From NCBI GenBank assembly GCA_003497555.1, contig DNNS01000251.1:1-5704 (forward strand): a DNA stretch of 5,704 nucleotides, written 5' to 3'. Source of the DNA: Spirochaetia bacterium. Lineage in GTDB: Bacteria; Spirochaetota; UBA12135. The translations under genes were made by a program, and so were the position numbers. Below the pieces are notes generated by a model that searched no databases, had not been told where the DNA came from, and saw only the letters and a program-made list of their open reading frames with translations. Positions 1 to 5,704 of the stretch are shown in pieces; the first letter of the stretch is position 1; every line of letters starts with the position of its first letter.

Positions 1-209
1 ATTTTCTCGTCATCTAAAATAACATCTCCCCTGCTGGGAATATCAAGGCACCCGATTAAATTGAGCAAGGTTGATTTACCGCTTCCCGAAGGTCCTGCAA
101 TTGTAATAAAATCGTTGCTTTGAATGGAGAGTTCAATGCCATTTAAAGCGTGAATTTCGGTGTTTCCCAGTTTATACATCTTGTGTATGTCTTTTAATTC
201 CAGTTTCAT
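1..209 (-). CDS. ABC transporter ATP-binding protein, LolD/MacB type (N-terminal part, cut by window edge)
   Basis: This is the ATPase subunit expected to power the two permeases just upstream. Only the first 69 residues are in the window, starting MKLELKDIHKMYKLGNTEIH from the ATG at 209. The Walker A motif GPSGSGKST is complete at about residues 39-47, followed by LLNLIGCLDIPSRGDV, the usual spacing and wording of the LolD/MacB/FtsE-like ATPase group that pairs with FtsX-fold permeases. The early aromatic position (Tyr12) fits the adenine-stacking A-loop. The Q-loop, ABC signature, Walker B and H-loop lie beyond base 1 and cannot be checked. It starts 11 bases after the stop of the preceding permease, with a weak AAGG-like ribosome site overlapping that stop. 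Family assignment is firm. LolD versus MacB-like exporter ATPase cannot be separated, and the substrate is unknown. Confidence 0.9.
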   Translation of the reverse strand, partial: MKLELKDIHKMYKLGNTEIHALNGIELSIQSNDFITIAGPSGSGKSTLLNLIGCLDIPSRGDVILDDEK

Positions 210-220
210 ATTAAGCTGCC

Positions 221-1444
221 TTATTTATTATTAACAAATCGAACTAATGCGGCTCCGGTGCCGATTATGCTTGCGCTAATCGCGCATAAAATCCCCAAAA
301 ATATTGAATCTATTCTAAATACCGGATAAAAAAAACCGGCGCCCAGCATACCGGCCAGCGCCTCGTTATAAATCGGTATACCGGTAAGCTTGAGAATTCC
401 GATAATAATTACCGCCAGCGCGGTTCCAATCACGGACATAATAATATTTAGCATTAAATGTTCCGTAAAAAATATCGCGATTATGTGTTTTTTTAGAAAA
501 CCAAGCGATAATAGCGTTTCTATTTCGTTACGTCTTTCTACGACTGCCGACATTGTAACTATAACCACTCCGCACAAAACCATCAGCATGATGATGGTTG
601 TTAAGGTGTAAAAAACAATATTTAAACCGGCGGAAAGCATGGCAAAATACTCCGAACCTTCTCTCCATGAATTAAGCTGCAGATCTATCCGTTCATCACG
701 CAAAACATTTTGCTGCAGTTGGGAAAATAATTTTATTTGAGAATCATCATTTATGGTTTGCAGATTAATCTGTGAAACGGCAAATTCATTTTGCAAGAAA
801 CTTTTGGCGTCTGCAAGCGGCATTATTGCGTATTTATCAAGCCAGGAAGAAAGCGATTTGGATTTATAAATACCGCATACATTAATGTCTATTGAATTCC
901 ATTGGCGGGCATAGGTTTTACCAATAATAGTTATTGTTTGGCCTGAACTAATTTGATACTTTTCGGCAATTTCGAAAGGGATTAAAATTTCTCTGGAATT
1001 TGCTTGCGGAAGACTGCCCGCAAGACAAATAATATTATTTTTACCGGCAGATTCTTGGTCTAAATCAAAAGCGAATATATTTAGGGCAATAGTTTCAGAA
1101 CCGGTAAATGCTTTTACGGCAATCTGAATTCTGGGATTAATGGCAACTATGGATTGATCGTTTTGCAGCGATGTGTGAAGCTGCGGCGTAAAGGTAAAAA
1201 TAGCATACGAACGCTCAAAAATATTTTTTGCTTCGCCGTTTCGGGGTCGCGCAGCAATATAAAAATCACCGCACACAATATTTTTTAAATTAGTTGTAAA
1301 ATTGCTGTTTATGCCGCTGATAAAACTGGCAAAAAAAACTATTATAAATGTGGAAAAAATAACCAATGCCCCCATTAAGCGTGTATTGATTTGATTTCGA
1401 AAAATATTTCGCCAGCCTAATTTACATAAATAAACAAGATTCAT
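221..1444 (-). CDS. ABC transporter permease, FtsX/LolC-E/MacB-like (second permease)
   Basis: A 407-residue inner-membrane permease of the type VII ABC (LolCDE/MacB) superfamily. The N-terminus (LGWRNIFRNQINTR) is the typical amphipathic lead-in, followed by a membrane segment at about residues 24-45. A large extracytoplasmic domain (MacB periplasmic-core-like) covers about 50-270, and three further membrane helices lie near 275-300, 322-352 and 380-403. The FtsX-domain coupling motif is clear just after the second helix: RRNEIETLLSLG at 304-315. Length and four-helix layout match LolC/LolE. The start overlaps the stop of the upstream permease in an ATGA junction, and an AGGA ribosome site lies 7 bases before the ATG. 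It has no fused ATPase domain, so it depends on the separate ATPase that follows. By family it would extract or export a lipid, lipoprotein or other amphiphile from the outer leaflet of the inner membrane. The substrate is inferred only from the neighbouring lipid genes. Confidence 0.9.
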   Translation of the reverse strand: MNLVYLCKLGWRNIFRNQINTRLMGALVIFSTFIIVFFASFISGINSNFTTNLKNIVCGDFYIAARPRNGEAKNIFERSYAIFTFTPQLHTSLQNDQSIVAINPRIQIAVKAFTGSETIALNIFAFDLDQESAGKNNIICLAGSLPQANSREILIPFEIAEKYQISSGQTITIIGKTYARQWNSIDINVCGIYKSKSLSSWLDKYAIMPLADAKSFLQNEFAVSQINLQTINDDSQIKLFSQLQQNVLRDERIDLQLNSWREGSEYFAMLSAGLNIVFYTLTTIIMLMVLCGVVIVTMSAVVERRNEIETLLSLGFLKKHIIAIFFTEHLMLNIIMSVIGTALAVIIIGILKLTGIPIYNEALAGMLGAGFFYPVFRIDSIFLGILCAISASIIGTGAALVRFVNNK

Positions 1445-2697
1445 TTTTGTGTCCTGAGCAAATCAATAACATTTTTTCGGGCAATGTTTCGGCATGGAAA
1501 ATATAAAACTATTAGAGAAATAAAAATCACCGTTAAATATGTTAATAAAAATTTAAAAAAAACCAATACCGGCATCATTATCTTTCCGCCGCTGCCGTAC
1601 TGGGCGAATTGGTTAGGAGCAACTATTCCTCCGTTTGCTCTGACAATAGTAATATATAATATTGCGATTAAGCATCCCGCTAAAAAACCAGCGGTGATTT
1701 TAATAAAAACTTCTAATAGGAATATTTTTACCAGCATCGGCGGAGTAAATCCAATTGAGGACATAGCGCCGATTTCATACAATCGCTCGTTAAGTTCAAA
1801 TGACAGTGAAATGAGTATTATAATAATCATTATTAAAAAAATAATAAAAACCTGCACAGTACCCATAGCCTTAACAAGAATTTTCATATTATCCAATTCC
1901 GGAAGTGATTTTTGATAACCGCGCACATCAAGGCCTGAAATATTTTCGGCTTCAATTTTCTGCCGTATTAATCCAATATATTTCGATAAATGCTTTACTT
2001 CGCGAGTTTTAAGACGAATAGCAATTTCGGAAGCGCCTCCATCAATATACAGCAGCTTGCGTACCGCGTTAATATCAACTATCGCAATTTTTTCAATAAA
2101 CTCATCCATCATAACCCGGGGCGCAAGATACCCTCCAAGCCGAAATTCCGCTGCGTTAAATCCTGCATCAGGTGTCTCTGCAAACAATACAATTGGGTCG
2201 GCAAATGATAGCGCGAGGCTTGATGCCGCTTTTTTTGACAAGAGAATATTATCGGGGGCTTTCATATAATTGGCTAATTGCAGCTTAATGTCTGGGCAGA
2301 CATTCTTTTCTTGGTGCGCTTCCACGCCTGCAAATAGAATCGGGATTGAAATTTCTTCGCCGCCAAGAAGCGAGAAAAAACGGATACGCTCGCTAAAAGC
2401 CTCAATAAAAACACTTTCAGCAAGCATTTTTTTTATGGAAGCAATATCCGCTCCAGAAATAATGCTCATTTTACGGCTTGTCGCGGCATTGAAATAGCTT
2501 CGCGCGGAAGCATTAGGAGAAATTGTTATATGGCCGGTGAGCGTATCAATACCACTCTGTTCAATAGCGGATAAAATGCCGTCAATCTTGCTTGCCGCAT
2601 AAATGAAAAAAAATGAAGAGGCCGCAATCAGCAATAAATTTAATATTAAACGCTTTTCATTTCTTAAAAGATTTCGAATGGCTATTTTTATGTACAT
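1441..2697 (-). CDS. ABC transporter permease, FtsX/LolC-E/MacB-like (first permease)
   Basis: A 418-residue permease with the same architecture as its downstream neighbour but clearly divergent in sequence, suggesting a heterodimer like LolC-LolE. It opens MYIKIAIRNLLRNEKR, has one membrane segment at about residues 18-35, an extracytoplasmic domain at about 40-275, and three helices near 281-300, 322-350 and 376-400. The FtsX coupling motif is NERLYEIGAMSSIGF at 303-317, and the C-terminal tail (PCRNIARKNVIDLLR) has the usual pattern that ends these proteins. A Gly-rich insert sits between helices 3 and 4 at about residues 356-373. The gene begins 3 bases after the stop of the transferase gene and its stop overlaps the next permease start (ATGA). 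An AGGA about 12 bases before the ATG is a poor ribosome site, so translational coupling is likely. Function as an ABC permease is secure; cargo is not known. Confidence 0.9.
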   Translation of the reverse strand: MYIKIAIRNLLRNEKRLILNLLLIAASSFFFIYAASKIDGILSAIEQSGIDTLTGHITISPNASARSYFNAATSRKMSIISGADIASIKKMLAESVFIEAFSERIRFFSLLGGEEISIPILFAGVEAHQEKNVCPDIKLQLANYMKAPDNILLSKKAASSLALSFADPIVLFAETPDAGFNAAEFRLGGYLAPRVMMDEFIEKIAIVDINAVRKLLYIDGGASEIAIRLKTREVKHLSKYIGLIRQKIEAENISGLDVRGYQKSLPELDNMKILVKAMGTVQVFIIFLIMIIIILISLSFELNERLYEIGAMSSIGFTPPMLVKIFLLEVFIKITAGFLAGCLIAILYITIVRANGGIVAPNQFAQYGSGGKIMMPVLVFFKFLLTYLTVIFISLIVLYFPCRNIARKNVIDLLRTQK

Positions 2698-2700
2698 GGT

Positions 2701-3561
2701 TTAAATTATTCCTGATTTGTAGAGCAGCCCCATTTCGAGAATTTTGCTTGCAGTAAAAATATTTTTTTTCTTATCAACTTTATTGTTTCGTATTTCCGAA
2801 CCGAGAGTTATTTCAGTTTTATGCAAATTAAATCCGGATAAAGCTTTAAGCAAATATGCATACAACCCCCTGTATTGGTTATCATATTTAATGAGCACAG
2901 CACCATATAAATTTTCAGTTACATTAACCCCAACAATATAACCTACAATGGTATTGCTGATTTTGGCGACATAAATGTTTTGCCCTCTATCTTTGCAAAA
3001 CATTTCATTTTCCAAATTTTTATACAACACAGGAATATTGGGATTTCGCAATTGAAATTCTTTAACCCATTTATTATAAACTGCTTGACAGCCTTCATAA
3101 TCAACCGCAGTGTATGTTGAAATCTTAATATCGTATTTACGTTGACATGCTGTAATATCCTGTCTTCGCGTATTAAATTTTCTTCCTTTTAATTCATAAA
3201 ACTCGCGCATCGGTATATGTCTTTCGGCAACGTTAAAGCCGATTCTGTAGTAACTTGGTAAGAATTCAAGATATTCTATGGGAAATGATTCACATCCTTT
3301 TATTTTTAATTCATCAAAACAATACACTATTGCATTGATAATTTTTTCATGACTGTCATTTAAAGGGCAAAGAAATAAATACAATTTATTTTTTCGGTAT
3401 TTAAAAAGGCATAAGCTGTCAGAAATTACCTGCCAATATATTGGATCTTCATAATCATGGCAGCCCAGAACAAATTGCCAGGAATAACCCAATGAGGGAT
3501 AATCAAAAAGTTTGAGGTACTCTATCAAAGTATCTTCAGGTAATTCATGTAATGTTTTCAT
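2701..3561 (-). CDS. DUF2156 / phosphatidylglycerol lysyltransferase C-terminal-like (GNAT-fold) protein
   Basis: A 286-residue soluble protein with no signal peptide or membrane helix. The layout recalls the tandem-GNAT DUF2156 family (C-terminal domain of MprF-type lysyltransferases, Pfam LPG_synthase_C): an N-terminal half ending in a segment reading EFYELKGRKFNTRRQDI (about 120-136), which matches the family pattern of Leu-x-Gly-Lys-Lys followed by basic residues; then IYVAKISNTIVGYIVGVNV (about 196-214), the GNAT strand that usually reads 'A-x-x-x-G-x-x-V-A-F-x-x-G'; then YRGLYAYLLKALSGF (about 230-244), the helix after it. The C-terminal acidic-then-basic stretch (EIRNNKVDKKK, about 256-266) also fits. 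The start is the ATG at 3561, which forms an ATGA overlap with the thioesterase stop; a TTG 12 bases upstream is less likely. No ribosome site is seen, so translation is probably coupled. Its place between a thioesterase and a transporter suggests it transfers an acyl or aminoacyl group onto or from the pathway product. This is inference; the family call is from motif memory only. Confidence 0.65.
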   Translation of the reverse strand: MKTLHELPEDTLIEYLKLFDYPSLGYSWQFVLGCHDYEDPIYWQVISDSLCLFKYRKNKLYLFLCPLNDSHEKIINAIVYCFDELKIKGCESFPIEYLEFLPSYYRIGFNVAERHIPMREFYELKGRKFNTRRQDITACQRKYDIKISTYTAVDYEGCQAVYNKWVKEFQLRNPNIPVLYKNLENEMFCKDRGQNIYVAKISNTIVGYIVGVNVTENLYGAVLIKYDNQYRGLYAYLLKALSGFNLHKTEITLGSEIRNNKVDKKKNIFTASKILEMGLLYKSGII

Positions 3562-4040
3562 ACAACAACGCAAAAATCGTTTATCTGCATTTTTTGCTCA
3601 TTAAAATAAAAAAAATCTGAATGATTAGCAATAGCTGCGTTTATTATGTTTTTAATTGAATTAGGTATTCTTATTAACAATTTGTTCTCGTCCGACACAA
3701 AATAATGAGTTGTCTTGGCTCTTGCTAATTTTTTATGATTATCCCCCGAAGTAATAATATACTCAAAATCAAAGGAACCATTTTTATTAATTATGCAAAA
3801 TGAGCTTATCTGTACATCTAAGCCTAATTTGGCCGGCGACAAGTAATCAATAAATACATTTTTTACAATTACATCTACCTTGTTAATTTTGAATAACTCC
3901 CGGGAAAATCCTATTATTTTAGACGAAAAATTCATGCGGGCTTTTTCTAACCACTGCAGATAAACACTGTTATGTACAATACCCATACAATCAACCTCAA
4001 AATAGGAAACAATCGTGGATATATTATTAAATTTATTCAT
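3558..4040 (-). CDS. 4HBT/YbgC-like hotdog-fold acyl thioesterase
   Basis: A 160-residue single hotdog-domain cytoplasmic protein. The N-terminal motif VSYFEVDCMGIVHNSVYLQW (residues 11-30), continuing LEKAR, is the hallmark of the 4-hydroxybenzoyl-CoA thioesterase / YbgC / FadM group, with the catalytic Asp at position 17 and the conserved Asn-x-x-Tyr-Leu and Glu-x-Ala-Arg of the central helix. The remaining strands (VIVKNVFIDYLSPAKLGLDV and a later ARAKTTHYFV) follow the family order. The C-terminus, after about residue 122, is somewhat longer than the minimal domain. It would hydrolyse an acyl-CoA or acyl-ACP thioester; placed after ACP and ketosynthase, release of the chain from the carrier protein is the natural guess. 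A non-hydrolytic hotdog role such as dehydration is possible but the retained Asp17 favours thioesterase. The ATG overlaps the ketosynthase stop by 8 bases (ATGAATAA), and its own TGA overlaps the next start. The gene is among the most AT-rich stretches of the window. Confidence 0.85.
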   Translation of the reverse strand: MNKFNNISTIVSYFEVDCMGIVHNSVYLQWLEKARMNFSSKIIGFSRELFKINKVDVIVKNVFIDYLSPAKLGLDVQISSFCIINKNGSFDFEYIITSGDNHKKLARAKTTHYFVSDENKLLIRIPNSIKNIINAAIANHSDFFYFNEQKMQINDFCVVV

Positions 4041-5244
4041 AGCGCTTAATTATTATTGCCGCAGTATTTCCGCCAAAAGCATACGAAGTTGATAAAATTG
4101 TTTTTAACTTCTCAACAAAGCGCCCTTTGTTTAATACAAAATCAAGCTTCTGACAAACATTATGGTCAATATTAATTGTGTTTCTTGTATTTATTGTAGG
4201 CGGTAAAAAATTATTCTCCATGGCGACAATACAGCAAACTAGCTCATTCGCACCAGCCGCTCCAAGGGTGTGTCCAATTTGTGATTTAGTTGAACTAATG
4301 GGTATTTTATATAAATGTTCCCCAAAAGTTTTATATAACGCTTTCAATTCTGTAGAGTCATTGCCCTTTGTTCCTGTGCCATGGGCGTTTATATAATCAA
4401 TAGCGTCAGGATTTATTATGCTATTTTTAAAACATCGCTGCAGCATCTCGAAAATGCCTTCTCCGGAAGGATCCTGGGCAGTGGGATGATAAGCATCATT
4501 ACCAGTGGCAAACCCGGCAATTTCAGCGTATATTTTAGCCTCGCGCTGAATAGCTGATTCCACCGTTTCTAAAAGTACTACTGCCCCGCCTTCCCCAAGC
4601 ATCATACCAGTTCGATTACTGTCAAAAGGCCTACAAGTGTCAGTTGCCACTACTTTCATGGTATTAAAACCGCTTAGAGAAAAGCAGGTGAACGGATCAC
4701 TGCCGCCAGCTATCATGTAATCAGATTTACCATTTTTTATCAATTGATATGCATATCCGATGCTGTTCGTACTAGCCGCACAAGCAGTAGAAATCGTTGA
4801 AACATTCCCTTTAAAATTAAAATATTCAGCAATATCACCAGACAAATTTGATTGATTGCTTAAAAAAAGAGAAATGTCTTTTTTCTCTTGCTCAAAATAC
4901 TTAATCCAATCGGTAACACCTACCAGAGTGGTACCCATGCATACACCAATACGTTGAGCATCCATTTTACACGATGACAATTTTGACAAATGAAGCGCTT
5001 CTTTTGCAGCAATAATACCGTATTGCGAAGTTATTTTATATTTTTTAATTTCCGGTTGTGTACTTAACATTTCAGACATACCAGAAATTAAAAAACCGTA
5101 CTCATTTCTGTATTCTGCGGTATTAAATCTATCATTTTTTTTTAACCCGCTATGCCCCTGCAGTAAAGCTGTTTTTAATTCGCTTGTATTTTTGGCAATT
5201 GAATTAATAACTCCAATGCCGGTAACTACAACTCTTTTTAACAT
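4033..5244 (-). CDS. Beta-ketoacyl-ACP synthase (FabF-like, KAS II / specialised cluster type)
   Basis: A 403-residue thiolase-fold ketosynthase that condenses an acyl unit with malonyl-ACP. From the ATG at 5244 it opens MLKRVVVTGIGVINSIAKNT, the standard KAS start. The nucleophile is Cys155 in STACAAST, and the two histidines are His288 in NAHGTGT and His325 in KSQIGHTLGAAG, so the decarboxylating Cys-His-His set is intact. The glycine-rich C-terminal loop SYAFGGNTAAIII is present. Length agrees with FabF. The segment DTCRPFDSNRTGMMLGEGGA (about 202-221), with Cys-Arg-Pro-Phe-Asp rather than the Arg-Pro-Trp-Asp usual in housekeeping FabF, resembles ketosynthases of aryl-polyene and other specialised fatty-acid clusters; that subclass is inference. 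A TTG three codons upstream (5253) is an alternative start, but the ATG gives the family N-terminus. It follows the ACP by 12 bases with no clear ribosome site and overlaps the thioesterase by 8 bases. A run of nine A residues in the coding strand lies near codon 36. Confidence 0.93.
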   Translation of the reverse strand: MLKRVVVTGIGVINSIAKNTSELKTALLQGHSGLKKNDRFNTAEYRNEYGFLISGMSEMLSTQPEIKKYKITSQYGIIAAKEALHLSKLSSCKMDAQRIGVCMGTTLVGVTDWIKYFEQEKKDISLFLSNQSNLSGDIAEYFNFKGNVSTISTACAASTNSIGYAYQLIKNGKSDYMIAGGSDPFTCFSLSGFNTMKVVATDTCRPFDSNRTGMMLGEGGAVVLLETVESAIQREAKIYAEIAGFATGNDAYHPTAQDPSGEGIFEMLQRCFKNSIINPDAIDYINAHGTGTKGNDSTELKALYKTFGEHLYKIPISSTKSQIGHTLGAAGANELVCCIVAMENNFLPPTINTRNTINIDHNVCQKLDFVLNKGRFVEKLKTILSTSYAFGGNTAAIIIKRYE

Positions 5245-5256
5245 AGGGGGCAATGG

Positions 5257-5538
5257 TTACGCACTGGCTTTTTTTGTTTTAATATATTCTGCAATTGTAT
5301 TTACTGACTCAAAGATATGCATATCATCATCGCCAATTTCAATGTCAAATTCTTCATTCAGTAATACCACCAAATCCAATGCATCTACTGAATCTAGTCC
5401 AAAGCTGTTGGCATTATTTTCGGTTTCTCCGCTGTCAAAAATCATGGCATCGTTATCAATGTCTTCCTTTCTAACCTTTAAATGCATTCTTTCAATAATG
5501 CATTCCTTAATTCGATCCTGGATGTTGATTGTACTCAT
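5257..5538 (-). CDS. Acyl carrier protein (dedicated, specialised-pathway type)
   Basis: A 93-residue acidic carrier protein that carries the growing acyl chain on a phosphopantetheine arm. The attachment site is Ser50 in FGLDSVDALDLVVLLNEEF (46-64), followed by DIEIGDDDM and a last helix SVNTIAEYIKTKK, the normal four-helix ACP order. It is longer than the roughly 78-residue housekeeping AcpP because the loop between helix 1 and the serine carries an extra Asp/Glu/Asn-rich stretch (about 35-45: DSGETENNANS). The wording 'I-D-x-D-x-x-x-F-x-x-G ... GLDSVDAL' resembles carrier proteins of aryl-polyene and related clusters more than AcpP (GADSLDTV). It directly precedes its probable partner ketosynthase. 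It is the only gene here with a strong Shine-Dalgarno sequence, which fits a need for more carrier protein than enzyme. A dedicated or host Sfp/AcpS-type transferase must load it; none is in the window. Confidence 0.93.
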   Translation of the reverse strand: MSTINIQDRIKECIIERMHLKVRKEDIDNDAMIFDSGETENNANSFGLDSVDALDLVVLLNEEFDIEIGDDDMHIFESVNTIAEYIKTKKASA

Positions 5539-5543
5539 TTTTT

Positions 5544-5550
5544 CTCCTTA
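5544..5550 (-). promoter_or_regulatory. Strong Shine-Dalgarno site for the acyl carrier protein gene
   Basis: On the minus strand the bases read TAAGGAG, followed by five A residues and the ATG at 5538. This is the only near-perfect ribosome site in the window. It lies in the 18-base gap between the reductase stop and the ACP start, and confirms the ACP start codon. The downstream genes mostly rely on overlapping stops and starts. Confidence 0.8.
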
Positions 5551-5556
5551 TTTTGA

Positions 5557-5704
5557 TTAAATTGTTAAACCATTATCAATGATATTACATGAACCGACAC
5601 ATGAAGAACTATCTTCTGTGGAATGAAAATAAATATACCTTGCTACATCCTTTGCGAGCAGATATTTCCCGGCTGGAATTTTTTTTAAATATTTTTCTTT
5701 TTGC
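5557..5704 (-). CDS. Short-chain dehydrogenase/reductase, FabG-like (C-terminal 48 residues, cut by window edge)
   Basis: The open frame enters from the right edge (first full codon at 5703) and stops with TAA at 5557-5559. The 48 residues read IPAGKYLLAKDVARYIYFHS in the middle and end CNIIDNGLTI. This follows the C-terminal pattern of classical SDRs of the FabG group: 'IP-x-G-R-x-x-x-P-E-D-V-A-x-x-V-x-F-L', then a short acidic/Ser loop, then 'G-x-x-x-x-V-D-G-G'. The final Asp-Gly-Gly is Asp-Asn-Gly here and the usual Thr-Gly before it is Val-Gly, so it is a divergent member. The Rossmann Gly motif and the Ser-Tyr-Lys active site are outside the window. Next to an ACP and ketosynthase, NADPH-dependent reduction of a 3-ketoacyl-ACP is the likely job. 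The 18-base gap to the ACP places it in the same operon. Confidence 0.75.
   Translation of the reverse strand, partial: QKEKYLKKIPAGKYLLAKDVARYIYFHSTEDSSSCVGSCNIIDNGLTI

Noticed and set aside
1484..1915. Plus-strand open frame of 143 codons antisense to the first permease
   Set aside because: Its translation is a low-complexity Ile/Lys/Thr-rich string with no recognisable motif, and it lies fully inside a well-supported permease gene on the other strand.
3562..3573. TTG start giving the DUF2156-like protein four extra residues
   Set aside because: The ATG at 3561 forms a classic ATGA overlap with the thioesterase stop, the same junction type seen between the two permeases.
5135..5143. Run of nine identical bases in the ketosynthase gene (A on the coding strand) as a possible phase-variable tract
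   Set aside because: The sequence is AT-rich and 8-base A or T runs recur at 1331-1338, 2762-2769 and 5679-5686; the frame is intact and nothing marks this one as a switch.
5245..5253. TTG start giving the ketosynthase three extra residues
   Set aside because: No ribosome site supports it, and the ATG at 5244 gives the standard ketosynthase N-terminus.
5192..5560. Plus-strand open frame of 122 codons opposite the ACP and the ketosynthase start
   Set aside because: It is the Ser/Ile-rich mirror of the ACP gene; the ACP has a phosphopantetheine site and a strong ribosome site, the antisense frame has neither.

Overview
The window holds a compact run of eight genes, all on the minus strand, reading from right to left. 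Both end genes are cut by the window edges. No RNA gene, mobile element, CRISPR array or convincing terminator is visible. No gap between genes exceeds 18 bases, so the run looks like one transcription unit whose promoter lies beyond base 5704.

In transcription order, the first block (5704 to about 3558) is a small fatty-acid or polyketide-like module. It contains the C-terminal end of a FabG-like short-chain dehydrogenase/reductase, a dedicated acyl carrier protein with a GLDSVDAL phosphopantetheine site, a complete ketosynthase with an intact Cys-His-His set, and a 4HBT-type hotdog thioesterase. The next gene (3561 to 2701) encodes a soluble protein resembling the GNAT-fold DUF2156 / phosphatidylglycerol lysyltransferase C-terminal family, a plausible acyl or aminoacyl transferase. 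The last block (2697 to 1) is an ABC transporter of the LolCDE/MacB type: two separate FtsX-like permeases, each with four predicted membrane segments and a large extracytoplasmic domain, followed by the N-terminal part of the ATPase with its Walker A motif.

Taken together, the likely logic is that an unusual acyl chain is built on the dedicated carrier protein (KS and KR visible here), released or transferred by the hotdog enzyme and the GNAT-like protein, and the lipid or a lipidated product is handled by the ABC transporter. The carrier protein and ketosynthase carry features reminiscent of aryl-polyene, flexirubin and other specialised fatty-acid clusters rather than housekeeping FabF/AcpP. 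The product cannot be read from this window.

The sequence is AT-rich, uses the standard code and looks bacterial. A LolCDE-like transporter suggests, without proving, a diderm (Gram-negative-type) host. I cannot name the taxon. The transporter genes look visibly richer in G+C than the thioesterase and transferase genes, which may mean the two halves have different histories.
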